Positions 10,496 to 21,256 of a stretch of 64,000 bases of DNA are shown here, one piece after another; position 1 is the stretch's first letter; every line of letters begins with the position of its first letter. The notes beneath the pieces were generated by a model. The model searched no databases and had not been told where the DNA came from. It worked only from the letters and a program-made list of their open reading frames with translations. The stretch comes from Coriaria nepalensis (taxonomy: Eukaryota; Streptophyta; Magnoliopsida; Cucurbitales; Coriariaceae), in assembly GCA_027186245.1 (NCBI GenBank), contig CP114481.1:50995501-51059500 (forward strand). The letters are read 5' to 3'. The position numbers and the translations under genes were made by a program.

Positions 10496-13400
10496 ATATG
10501 CTTTTTAATGCTAAAATAATGCACTGTTGTATTCGGTAGATTAATTGCAAGTTATGTAAGAAAATAATGTTTGAAGGGCGAAAATAGAATACGTTCGAAT
10601 TAATTTAGAATGATTGAATGACTAGAAGAGACTCAATGACATGACTTTTAGGCTAAACAAATTCATTGTTGCCTATAATAGATCACATGCAAGTTATGCA
10701 CGAAAGTCATGTTTAAAGGCCGAATTTCGTTCGAAGTGATTTAGAATGATTTACAGACTAAAAGAGACGCAGAAATATGACTTTAAGGCTAAAAAATGCA
10801 TAGTTGCCATCAATAGATCAATTGCAAGTTATGCATGAAAGTGGCGTTTTAAATGCAAAAAGAGAAATGGTTCGAAGTGCCTTCAAACAATTAAATTATT
10901 GAAAAGATCGAGTGATATCCTTTTTAATGCTAAAATAATGCATTGTTGTCTTCAATGGATTAATTACAAGTTATGTCAGAAAATAATGTTTGAAGGGCAA
11001 AAATAGAATTCGTTCGAATTAATTTAGAATGATTTAATGACTAGAAGAGACTTAGTGACATGACTTTAAGGCTAAACAAATGCATTGTTGCCTATAATAG
11101 ATCAACTGCAAGTTATGCACGAAAGTCATGTTTCAAGGCCGAATTTCGTACAAAGTGATTTAGAATGATTTACCGACCAAAAGAGACTAAAAGATAAGAC
11201 TTTAAGGCTAAAAAATGCATAGTTGCCATCAATAGATCAACTGCAAGTTATGCATGAAACTCGCGTTTTAAATGCAAATACAAAATTGGTTCAAAGTGCC
11301 GTCAAACAATTTAATGATTGAAAAGACTGAGTGATATGCTTTTTAATGCTAAAATAATGCACTGTTGTATTCGGTAGATTAATTGCAAGTTATGTAAGAA
11401 AATAATGTTTGAAGGGCGAAAATAGAATACGTTCGAATTAATTTAGAATGATTGAATGACTAGAAGAGACTCAATGACATGACTTTGAGGCTAAACAAAT
11501 TCATTGTTGCCTATAATAGATCACATGCAAGTTATGCACGAAAGTCATGTTTAAAGGCCGAATTTCGTACGAAGTGATTTAGAATGATTTACAGACTAAA
11601 AGAGACGCAAAAATATGACTTTAAGGCTAAAAAATGCATAGTTGCCATCAATAGATCAATTGCAAGTTATGCATGAAAGTCGCGTTCTAAATGCAAAAAG
11701 AGAATTGGTTCGAAGTGGCTTCAAACAATTTAATTATTGAAAAGATCGAGTGATATCCTTTTTAATGCTAAAATAATGCATTGTTGTCTTCAATCGATTA
11801 ATTACAAGTTATGTAAGAAAATAATGTTTGAAGGGCGAAAATAAAATTCGTTCCAATTAATTTAGAATGATTGAATGACTAGAAGAGACTCAGTGAAATG
11901 ACCTTAAGGCTAAACAAATTCATTGTTGCCTATAATAGATCAACTGCAAGTAATGCACGAAAGTCATGTTTAAAGGCAGAATTTCGTTCGAAGTGCTTTA
12001 GAATGATTTACTGACTAAAAGAGACGCAAAAATATGAGTTTAAGGCTAAAAAAATGCATAGTTGCCATCAATAGATCAATTGCAAGTTATGCATGAAAGT
12101 CGCGTTTTAAATGCAAAAAGAGAAATGGTTCGAAGTGCCTTCAAACAATTTAATTATTGAAAAGATCGAGTGATATGCTTTTTAATGCTAAAATAATGCA
12201 TTGTTGTATTCGGTAGATTAATTGCATGTTATGTAAGAAAATAATGTTTGAAGGGCGAAAATAGAATTCGTTCGAATTAATTTAGAATGATTGAATGACT
12301 AGAAGAGACTCAATGACATGACTTTTAGGCTAAACAAATTCATTGTTGCCTATAATAGATCAACTGCAAGTAATGCACGAAAGTCATGTTTAAAGGCCGA
12401 ATTTCGTTCGAAGTGCTTTAGAATGATTTACTGACTAAAAGAGACGCAAGAATATGAGTTTAAGGCTAAAAAAATGCATAGTTGCCATCAATAGATCAAT
12501 TGCAAGTTATGCATCAAAGTCGCGTTCTAAATGCAAAAAGAGAATTGGTTCGAAGTGGCTTCAAACAATTTAATTATTGAAAAGATCGAGTGATATCCTT
12601 TTTAATGCTAAAATAATGCATTGTTGTCTTCAATCGATTAATTACAAGTTATGTAAGAAAATAATGTTTGAAGGGCGAAAATAAAATTCGTTCCAATTAA
12701 TTTAGAATGATTGAATGACTAGAAGAGACTCAGTGAAATGACCTTAAGGCTAAACAAATTCATTGTTGCCTATAATAGATCAACTGCAAGTAATGCACGA
12801 AAGTCATGTTTAAAGGCAGAATTTCGTTCGAAGTGCTTTAGAATGATTTACTGACTAAAAGAGACGCAAAAATATGAGTTTAAGGCTAAAAAAATGCATA
12901 GTTGCCATCAATAGATCAATTGCAAGTTATGCATGAAAGTCGCGTTTTAAATGCAAAAAGAGAAATGGTTCGAAGTGCCTTCAAACAATTTAATTATTGA
13001 AAAGATCGAGTGATATGCTTTTTAATGCTAAAATAATGCATTGTTGTATTCGGTAGATTAATTGCATGTTATGTAAGAAAATAATGTTTGAAGGGCGAAA
13101 ATAGAATTCGTTCGAATTAATTTAGAATGATTGAATGACTAGAAGAGACTCAATGACATGACTTTTAGGCTAAACAAATTCATTGTTGCCTATAATAGAT
13201 CAACTGCAAGTAATGCACGAAAGTCATGTTTAAAGGCCGAATTTCGTTCGAAGTGCTTTAGAATGATTTACTGACTAAAAGAGACGCAAGAATATGAGTT
13301 TAAGGCTAAAAAAATGCATAGTTGCCATCAATAGATCAAGTGCAAGTTATGCATGAAAGTCGCATTTTAAATGCAAAAAGAGAAATGGTTCGAAGTGCCT

Positions 13401-16010
13401 TCAAACAATTTAATTATTGAAAAGATCGAGTGATATCCTTTTTAATGCTAAAATAATGCATTGTTGTCTTCAATCGATTAATTACAAGTTATGTAAGAAA
13501 ATAATGTTTGAAGGGCAAAAAAAGAATTCGTTCGAATTAATTTAGAATGATTTAATGACTAGAAGAGACTTAGTGACATGACTTTAAGGCTAAACAAATG
13601 CATTGTTGCCTATAATAGATTAACTGCAAGTTATGCACGAAAGTCATGTTTCAAGGCCGAATTTCTTACAAAGTGATTTAGAATTATTTACCGACTAAAA
13701 GAGACTCAAAAATAAGACTTTAAGGCTAAAAAATGTATAGTTGCCATCAATAGATCAACTGCAAGTTATGTATGAAAGTCGCGTTTTAAATGGAAAAACA
13801 ATTTTGGTTCAAAGTGCCGTCAAACAATTTAATGATTGAAAAGACTGAGTGATATGCTTTTTAATGCTAAAATAATGCATTGTTGTATTCGGTAGATTAA
13901 TTGCAAGTTATGTAAGAAAATAATGTTTGAAGGGCGAAAATAGAATTCGTTCGAATTAATTTAGAATGATTGAATGACTTGAAGAGACTCAATGACATGA
14001 CTTTTAGGCTAAACAAATTCATTGTTGCCTATAATAGATCACATGCAAGTTATGCACGAAAGTCATGTTCAAAGGCCGAATTTCGTTCGAAGTGATTTAT
14101 AATGATTTACAGACTAAAAGAGACGCAAAAGTATGACTTTAAGGCTAAAAAATGCATAGTTGCCATCAATAGATCAATTGCAAGTTACACATGAAAGTCG
14201 CGTTCTAAATGCAAAAAGAGAATTGGTTTGAAGTGCCTTCAAACAATTTAATTATTGAAAAGATCGAGTGATATCCTTTTTAATGCTAAAATAATGCATT
14301 GTTGTCTTTAATCGATTAATTACAAGTTATGTAAGAAAATAATGTTTGAAGGGCAAAAATAGAATTCGTTCGAATTAATTTAGAATGATTTAATGACTAG
14401 AAGAGACTTAGTGACATGACTTTAAGGCTAAACAAAAGCATTGTTGCCTATAATAGATCAATAGCAAGTTATGCACGAAAGTCATGTTTCAAGGCCGAAT
14501 TTCGTACAAAGTGATTTAGAATGATTTACCGACTAAAAGTGACTCAAAAATAAGACTTTAAGGCTAAAAAATGCATGGTTGCCATCAATAGATCAACTGC
14601 AAGTTATGCATGAAAGTCGCATTTTAAATGCAAAAACAAAATTGGTTCAAAGTGTCGGCAAACAATTTAATGATTGAAAAGACTGAGTGATATGCTTTTT
14701 AATGCTAAAATAATGCATTGTTGTATTCGGTAGATTAATTGCATGTTATGTAAGAAAATAATGTTTGAAGGGCGAAAATAGAATTCGTTCGAATTAATTT
14801 AGAATGATTGAATGACTAGAAGAGACTCAATGACATGACTTTATGGCTAAACAAATTCATTGTTGCCTATAATAGATCAACTGCAAGTAATGCACGAAAG
14901 TCATGTTTAAAGGCCGAATTTCGTTCGAAGTGCTTTAGAAAGATTTAATGACTAAAAGAGACGTAATAATATGACTTTAAGGCTAAAAAATCAATAGTTG
15001 CCTTCAATAGATCAATTACAAGTTATGCATGAAAGTCGCGTTCTAAATGCAAAAAGAGAATTGGTTCGAAGTGCCTTCAAACAATTTAATGATTGAAAAG
15101 ACTGAGTGATATGCTTTTTAATGCTAAAATAATGCATTGTTGTATTCAATAGATTAATTACAAGTTATGTAAGAAAATAATGTTTGAAGGGCGAAAATAG
15201 AATTCGTTCAAATTAATTTAGAATGATTGAATGACTAGAAGAGACTCAATGACATGACTTTAAGGCTAAACAAATTCATTGTTGCCTATAATAGATCAAC
15301 TGCAAGTAATGCACGAAAGTCATGTTTAAAGGCCGAATTTCGTTCGAAGTGCTTTAGAAAGATTTAATGACTAAAAGAGACGTAATAATATGACTTTAAG
15401 GCTAAAAAATCAGTAGTTGCCTTCAATAGATCAAGTGCAAGTTATGCATGAAAGTCGCGTTTTAAATGCAAAAAGGGAAATGGTTCGAAGTGCCTTCAAA
15501 CAATTTAATTATTGAAAAGATCGAGTGATATTCTTTTTAATGCTAAAATAATGCATTGTTGTCTTCAATCGATTAATTACAAGTTATGTAAGAAAATAAT
15601 GTTTGAAGGGCAAAAATAGAATTCGTTCGAATTAATTTAGAATGATTTAATGACTAGAAGAGACTTAGTGACATGACTTTAAGGCTATACAAATGCATTG
15701 TTGCCTATAATAGATTAACTGCAAGTTATGCACGAAAGTCATGTTTCAAGGCCGAATTTCGTACAAAGTGATTTAGAATGATTTACCGACTAAAAGAGAC
15801 AAAAAAAATAAGACTTTAAGGCTAAAAAATGCATAGTTGCCATCAATAGATCAACTGCAAGTTATGCATGAAAGTCGCGTTTTAAATGGAAAAACAAAAT
15901 TGGTTCAAAGTGCCGTCAAACAATTTAATGATTGAAAAGACTGAGTGATATGCTTTTTAATGCTAAAATAATGCATTGTTGTATTCGGTAGATTAATTGC
16001 AAGTTATATA
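10496..16010 (+). repeat. Thirteen-trimer block, right copy of 2529-7200
   Basis: Units start at 10496, 10915, 11334, 11753, 12173, 12593, 13013, 13433, 13852, 14271, 14690, 15109 and 15528. The order and private variants reproduce the block at 2529 onward, with a two-trimer (840 bp) tandem duplication added at 12593-13432. Differences from the left copy are scattered single bases, for example accaaaagag at about 11177 and cgttcaaatt at about 15206. Similarity breaks down near 16010-16080, where the left copy continues cttttaggc and the right one reads gagagtcagtgaaatg. The two copies are separated by the regular dimer tract. Confidence 0.9.
11753..13432 (+). repeat. 840 bp tandem duplication of a trimer pair
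   Basis: The trimer pair at 11753-12592 is repeated at 12593-13432. Both copies share the rare aaaataaaattcgttcc, gaccttaaggc, gtttaaaggcag and gcatgttatg variants. They separate only near 12499-12560: the first copy ends with caattgc, gcatcaaag and agtggcttc, the second with caagtgc, gcatgaaag and agtgccttc. This pair exists only once in the left block (3786-4625), so the duplication came after the block copying or was lost from the left copy. Confidence 0.9.
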
Positions 16011-16353
16011 AGAAAATAATGTTTGAAGGGCGAAAATAGAATTCGTTCGAATTAATTTAGAATGATTGAATGACTAGAAGAGAGTCAGTGAAATGACTTT
16101 AAGGCTAAACAAATTCATTGTTGCCTATAATAGATCAACTGCAAGTAATGCACGAAAGTCATGTTTCGTACAAAGTGATTTAGAATGATTTACCGACTAA
16201 AAGAGACTAAAAAATAAGACTTTAAGGCTAAAAAATGCATAGTTGCCATCAATAGATCAACTGCAAGTTATGCATGAAAGTCGCGTTCTAAATGCAAAAA
16301 TAGAATTGGTTCGAAGTGCCTTCAAACAATTTAATGATTGAAAAGACTGAATG
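15948..16353 (+). repeat. 406 bp trimer with 13 bp microhomology deletion
   Basis: In subunit B the text reads cgaaagtcatgtttcgtacaa, where other units have thirteen more bases between catg and cgtacaa (either tttaaaggccgaattt or tttcaaggccgaattt). In the second form the deletion ends share TTTC, consistent with slippage or microhomology-mediated deletion. A also carries gttatataag and gagagtcagtg variants, the latter also near 16908 as gagagtcaatg. This unit starts the disturbed zone between the X/Y blocks and the HOR domain. Confidence 0.88.
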
Positions 16354-18034
16354 ATATGCTTTTTACTGCTAAAATAATGCATTGTTGTCTTCAATAGATT
16401 AATTACAAGTTATGTAAGAAAATAATGTTTGAAGGGCGAAAATAGAATTCGTTCGAATTAATGTAGAATGATTGAATGACTAGAAGAGACTCAGTGAAAT
16501 GACTTTAAGGCTAAACAAATTCATTGTTGCCTATAATAGATCAACTGCAAGTAATGCACGAAAGTCATGTTTAAAGGCCGAATTTCGTACAAAGTGATTT
16601 AGAATGATTTACCGACTAAAAGAGACTAAAAAATAAGACTTTAAGGCTAAAAAATGCATAGTTGCCATCAATAGATCAACTGCAAGTTATGCATGAAACT
16701 CGCGTTTTAAATGCAAAAACAAAATTGGTTCAAAGTGCCGTCAAACAATTTAATGATTGAAAAGACTGAGTGATATGCTTTTTAATGCTAAAATTATGCA
16801 CTGTTGTATTCGGTAGATTAATTGCAAGTTATATAAGAAAATAATGTTTGAAGGGCGAAAATAGAATTCGTTCGAATTAATTTAGAATGATTGAATGACT
16901 AGAAGAGAGTCAATGACATGACTTTAAGGCTAAACAAATTCTTTGTTGCCTATAATAAATCACATGCAAGTTATGCACGAAAGTCATGTTTAAAGGCCGA
17001 ATTTCGTTCGAAGTGATTCAGAATGATTTGCAGACTAAAAGAGACGCAAAATTATGACTTTAAGGCTAAAAAATGCATAGTTGCCATCAATAGATCAATT
17101 GCAAGTTATGCATGAAAGTCGCGTTCTAAATGCAAAAAGAGAATTGGTTCGAAGTGCCTGCAAACAATTTAATGATTGAAAAGACTAAGTGATATGCTTT
17201 TTAATGCTAAAATAATGCATTGTTGTCTTCAATAGATTAATTAATTACAAGTTATGTAAGAAAATAATGTTTGAAGGGCGAAAAGAGAATTCATTCGAAT
17301 TAATTTAGAATGATTGAATGACTAGAAGAGACTCAGTGAAATGACTTTAAGGCTAAACAAATTCATTGTTGCCTATAATAGATCAACTGCAAGTAATGCA
17401 CGAAAGTCATGTTTAAAGGCAGAATTTCGTTCGAAGTGCTTTAGAATGATTTACTGACTAAAAGAGACGCAAAAATATGAGTTTAAGGCTAAAAAAATGC
17501 ATAGTTGCCATCAATCGATCAATTGCAAGTTATGCATGAAAGTCGCGTTTTAAATGCAAAAAGAGAAATGGTTCGAAGTGCCTTCAAACAATTTAATTAT
17601 TGAAAAGATCGAGTGATATCCTTTTTAATGCTAAAATAATGCATTGTTGTCTTCAATAGATTAATTACAAGTTATGTAAGAAAATAATGTTTGAAGGGCG
17701 AAAAGAGAATTCGTTCGAATTAATTTAGAATGATTTAATGACTAGAAGAGACTTAGTGACATGACTTTAAGGCTAAACAAATGCATTGTTGCCTATAATA
17801 GATCAACTGCAAGTTATGCACGAAAGTCAGGTTTCAAGGCCGAATTTCGTACAAAGTGATTTAGAATAATTTACCGACTAAAAGAGACTAAAAAATAAGA
17901 CTTTAAGGCTAAAAAATGCATAGTTGCCATACATAGATCAACTGCAAGTTATGCATGAAAGTCGCGTTTTAAATGCACAAACGAAATTGGTTCAAAGTGC
18001 CGTCAAACAATTTAATGATTGAAAAGACTGAGTG
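16354..18034 (+). repeat. Transition trimers, units 40-43
   Basis: Units start at 16354, 16773, 17192 and 17616. They mix X-like, Y-like and other subunit types. For example, the unit at 16354 has an aattcattg and taatgc B start joined to a cgtacaaag core and an X-type C. Private variants are frequent: ctttttactgc, aatgtagaatg, aaattatgcactg, ataaatcacatgc, gtcaggtttcaagg. The word gcctgcaaac at about 17157 and gactaag before 17192 recur 1126 bp downstream, marking a local duplication that encloses the 283 bp unit. Confidence 0.82.
17235..17247 (+). repeat. Four-base tandem insertion in subunit A
   Basis: The usual gattaattac is lengthened by one TTAA/TAAT repeat to gattaattaattac, so this trimer (start 17192) is 424 bp. 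The same insertion recurs at 18361-18374 in the unit starting at 18318. Both units also share gcgaaaagagaattc and are preceded by gactaag, so the insertion was copied rather than arising twice. Confidence 0.9.
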
Positions 18035-18317
18035 ATATGCTTTTTAATGCTAAAATTATGCATTGTTGTCTTCAATAGATTAATTGCAAGTTATGTAAGA
18101 AAATAATGTTTGAAGGGCGAAAATAGAATTTGTTCGAATTAATTTAGAATGATTTACCGACTAAAAGAGACTAAAAAATAAGACTTTAAGGCTAAAAAAT
18201 GCATAGTTGCCATCAATAGATCAACTGCAAGTTATGCATGAAAGTCGCGTTCTAAATGCAAAAAGAGAATTGGTTCGAAGTGCCTGCAAACAATTTAATG
18301 ATTGAAAAGACTAAGTG
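18035..18317 (+). repeat. 283 bp hybrid unit, A fused to B
   Basis: This is the only clear subunit-scale deletion I found. Subunit A begins normally, but after its aatttagaatgatt it continues as the end of subunit B (taccgactaaaagagac), followed by a normal C. About 136 bp, one subunit length, is missing. The junction lies in tttagaatgattta at 18143-18156, a word shared by A (in copies reading tttaatgac) and B. It looks like the product of out-of-register exchange between neighbouring subunits. It also has the rare gaatttgttcg in place of gaattcgttcg. Confidence 0.92.
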
Positions 18318-18741
18318 ATATGCTTTTTAATGCTAAAATAATGCATTGTTGTCTTCAATAGATTAATTAATTACAAGTTATGTAAGAAAATAATGTTTGA
18401 AGGGCGAAAAGAGAATTCGTTCGAATTAATTTAGAATGATTGAATGACTAGAAGAGACTCAGTGAAATGACTTTAAGGCTAAACAAATTCATTGTTGCCT
18501 ATAATAGATCAACTGCAAGTAATGCACGAAAGTCATGTTTAAAGGTAGAATTTCGTTCGAAGTGCTTTAGAATGATTTACTGACTAAAAGAGACGCAAAA
18601 ATATGAGTTTAAAGTTAAAAAAATGCATAGTTGCCATCAATAGATCAATTGCAAGTTATGCATGAAAGTCGCGTTCTAAATGTAAAAAGAGAATTGGTTC
18701 GTAGTGCCTTCAAACAATTTAATGATTGAAAAGACTGAGTG
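18318..18741 (+). repeat. Trimer 45, duplicate of trimer 42
   Basis: This 424 bp unit carries the TTAA insertion (18361-18374) and gcgaaaagagaattc, as in the unit at 17192, at an offset of 1126 bp. Its B has aaaggtagaattt, and its C has ttaaagttaaaaaa and aaatgtaaaaagag. The aaaggtag variant becomes fixed in the T2 units of the HOR to the right, so this unit is intermediate between the transition zone and the HOR domain. Confidence 0.85.
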
Positions 18742-19160
18742 ATATGCTTTTTAATGCTAAAATAATGCATTGTTGTATTCAATAGATTAATTACAAGTTA
18801 TGTAAGAAAATAATGTTTGAAGGGCGAAAATAGAATTCGTTCGAATTAATTTAGAATGATTGAATGACTAGAAGAGACTCAATGACATGACTTTAAGGCT
18901 AAACAAATTCATTGTTCACTATAATAGATCAACTGCAAGTAATGCACGAAAGTCGTGTTTAAAGGCCGAATTTCGTTCGAAGTGCTTTAGAAAGATTTAA
19001 TGACTAAAAGAGACGTAATAATATGACTTTAAGGCTAAAAAATCAATAGTTGCCTTCAATAGATCAATTGCAAGTTATGCATGAAAATCGCGTTCTAAAT
19101 GCAAAATGAGAATTGGTTCGAAGTGCCTTCAAACAATTTAATGATTGAAAAGACTGAGTG
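18742..19160 (+). repeat. HOR trimer T1 (ttcactat type)
   Basis: T1 diagnostics are attcaatag in A; cattgttcactataatag, gtcgtgtttaaagg and agaaagatttaatg in B; gacgtaataatatgac, tcaatagttgcc, gaaaatcgcgttc and gcaaaatgagaattgg in C. The ttcactat mark occurs near 18913, 21430, 23945, 24782, 26039, 27296, 29393, 31906, 32323, 34429 and 36518. The spacings are close to whole numbers of trimers (6, 6, 2, 3, 3, 5, 6, 1, 5, 5), which maps the HOR and its rearrangements. Confidence 0.92.
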
Positions 19161-19580
19161 ATATGCTTTTTCATGCTAAAATAATGCATTGTTGTCTTCA
19201 ATAGATTAATTACAAGTTATGTAAGAAAATAATGTTTGAAGGGCGAAAATAGAATTCGTTCGAATTAATTTAGAATGATTGAATGACTAGAAGAGACTCA
19301 ATGAAATGACTTTAAGGCTAAACAAATTCATTGTTGCCTATAATAGATCAACTGCAAGTAATGCACGAAAGTCATGTTTAAAGGTAGAATTTCGTTCGAA
19401 GTGCTTTAGAATGATTTACTGACTAAAAGAGACGCAAAAATATGAGTTTAAAGCTAAAAAAATGCATAGTTGCCAGCAATAGATCATTTGCAAGTTATGC
19501 ATGAAAGTCGCGTTTTAAATGCAAAAAGAGAAATGGTTCGAAGCGCCTTCAAACAATTTAATGATTGAAAAGACTGATTG
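19161..19580 (+). repeat. HOR trimer T2 (ctttttcatg type)
   Basis: T2 diagnostics are ctttttcatgctaaaat at the A start, caatgaaatg at the A/B junction, aaaggtagaatttcg in B, and ttaaagctaaaa, gccagcaatag and tcatttgcaag in C. Later T2 units at 27543, 29638 and 32571 switch in C to the T3 pattern (gacgcaataatatgac, tcaatagttccc), so they are T2/T3 hybrids with the join inside gactaaaagagacg. Confidence 0.9.
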
Positions 19581-19998
19581 ATAAGCTTTTTAATGCTAAA
19601 ATAATGCATTGTTGTCTTCAATCGATTAATTACAAGTTATGTAAGAAAATAATGTTTGAGGGGCGAAAATAGAATTCGTTCGAATTAATTTAGAATGATT
19701 GAATGACTAGAAGAGACTCAATGACATGACTTTAAGGCTAAACAAATGCATTGTTGCCTATAATAGATCAACTGCAACTTATGCACGAAAGTTATGTTTA
19801 AAGGCCGAATTTCGTTCGAAGTGCTTTTAAAGATTTAATGACTAAAAGAGACGTAATAATAAAACTTTAAGGCTAAAAAATCAATAGTTCCCTTCAATAG
19901 ATCAATTGCAAGTTATGCATGAAAGTCGCGTTCTAAATGCAAAAATAGAATTGGTTCGAAGTGCCTTCAAACAATTTAATGATTGAAAAGACTGAGTG
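19581..19998 (+). repeat. HOR trimer T3 (ataagc, caacttatgc type)
   Basis: T3 opens ataagctttttaatg, which contains a HindIII site (AAGCTT at 19583). Other marks are tttgaggggcg in A, caacttatgcacgaaagtta and gtgcttttaaagattt in B, and gacgtaataataaaac and tcaatagttccc in C. At 418 bp it is slightly short because of the shortened core-flanking stretch (gtgcttttaaag). Confidence 0.9.
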
Positions 19999-20418
19999 AT
20001 ATGCTTTTTAATGCTAAAATAATGCATTGTTGTATTCAATAGATTAATTACAAGTTATGTAAGAAAATAATGTTTGAAGGGCGAAAATAGAATTCGTTCG
20101 AATTAATTTAGAATGATTGAATGACTAGAAGAGACTCAATGACATGACTTTAAGGCTAAACAAATTCATTGTTGACTATAATAGATCAACTGCAAGTAAT
20201 GCACGAAAGTCGTGTTTAAAGGCCGAATTTCGTTCGAAGTGCTTTAGAATGATTTACTGACTAAAAGAGACGCCAGAATATGAGTTTAAGGCTAAAAAAA
20301 TGCATAGTTGCCATCAATAGATCAATTGCAAGTTATGCATGAAAGTCGCGTTCTAAATGCAAAAAGAGAATTGGTTCGTAGTGCCTTCAAACAATTTAAT
20401 GATTGAAAAGACTGATTG
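19999..20418 (+). repeat. HOR trimer T4 (gacgccag type)
   Basis: T4 marks are attcaatag in A, attgttgactataatag with gtcgtg in B, gacgccagaatatgag and ttcgtagtgcc in C, and gactgattgat at the end. Intact copies also start at 22514 and 30475. The unit at 25866 is a T1/T4 hybrid with ttcactat but gacgccag. Confidence 0.9.
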
Positions 20419-20838
20419 ATAAGCTTTTTAATGCTAAAATAATGCATTGTTGTCTTCAATAGATTAATTACAAGTTATGTAAGAAAATAATGTTTGAAGG
20501 GCGAAAATAGAATTCGTTCGAATTAATTTAGAATGATTGAATGACTAGAAGAGACTCAATGACATGACTTTAAGGCTAAACAAATTCATTGTTGACTATA
20601 ATAGATCAACTGCAAGTAATGCACGAAAGTCGTGTTTAAAGGCCGAATTTCGTTCGAAGTGCTTTAGAATGATTTACTGACTAAAAGAGACGCAAGAATA
20701 TGAGTTTAAGGCTAAAAAAATGCATAGTTGCCATCAATAGATCAATTGCAAGTTATGCATCAAAGTCACGTTCTAAATGCAAAAAGAGAATTGGTTCGAA
20801 GTGCCTTCAAACAATTTAATTATTGAAAAGATGGAGTG
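20419..20838 (+). repeat. HOR trimer T5 (gcatcaaag type)
   Basis: T5 opens ataagctttt with a second HindIII site at 20421. It has attgttgactat in B and gacgcaagaatatgag and gcatcaaagtc in C, then ends ttattgaaaagatggag, which leads into the atatcc start of T6. The gcatcaaag variant is otherwise nearly private to T5, but it occurs once far to the left at about 12511. Confidence 0.9.
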
Positions 20839-21256
20839 ATATCCTTTTTAATGCTAAAATAATGCATTGTTGTCTTCAATCGATTAATTACAAGTTATGT
20901 AAGAAAATAATGTTTGAAGGGCAAAAATAGAATTCGTTCGAATTAATTTAGAATGATTTAATGACTAGAAGAGACTTAGTGACATGACTTTAAGGCTAAA
21001 CAAATGCATTGTTGCCTATAATAGATCAACTGCAACTTATGCACGAAAGTTATGTTTAAAGGCCGAATTTCATTCGAAGTGCTTTTAAAGATTTAATGAC
21101 TAAAAGAGACGTAATAATAAGACTTTAAGGCTAAAAAATCAATAGTTCCCTTCAATAGATCAATTGCAAGTTATGCATGAAAGTCGCGTTCTAAATGCAA
21201 AAATAGAATTGGTTCGAAGTGCCTTCAAACAATTTAATGATTGAAAAGACTGAGTG
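20839..21256 (+). repeat. HOR trimer T6 (gatggag-atatcc type)
   Basis: T6 marks are atatcc with cttcaatcg and gggcaaaaatag in A, tttaatgactag and gacttagtgac at its end, caacttatgc and gtgcttttaaag in B (as T3), and tcaatagttccc in C. The A part is X-like and the B-C part T3-like, so T6 itself appears to descend from an X/T3 hybrid. Confidence 0.9.

Larger units (their letters stand above)
18742..21256 (+). repeat. Six-trimer higher-order repeat, copy 1 (2515 bp)
   Basis: Six distinguishable trimers T1-T6 occur in order, and the same order restarts at 21257. Lengths are 419, 420, 418, 420, 420 and 418 bp, so the length pattern itself repeats. Copies 1 and 2 differ by scattered single bases; examples are ttttaatgct versus ttttaaagct at the start of T1, cttcaatcg versus cttcaatag in T3, and aagcgcc versus aagtgcc at the end of T2. 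With three subunits per trimer, the period holds 18 monomers. Confidence 0.93.
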
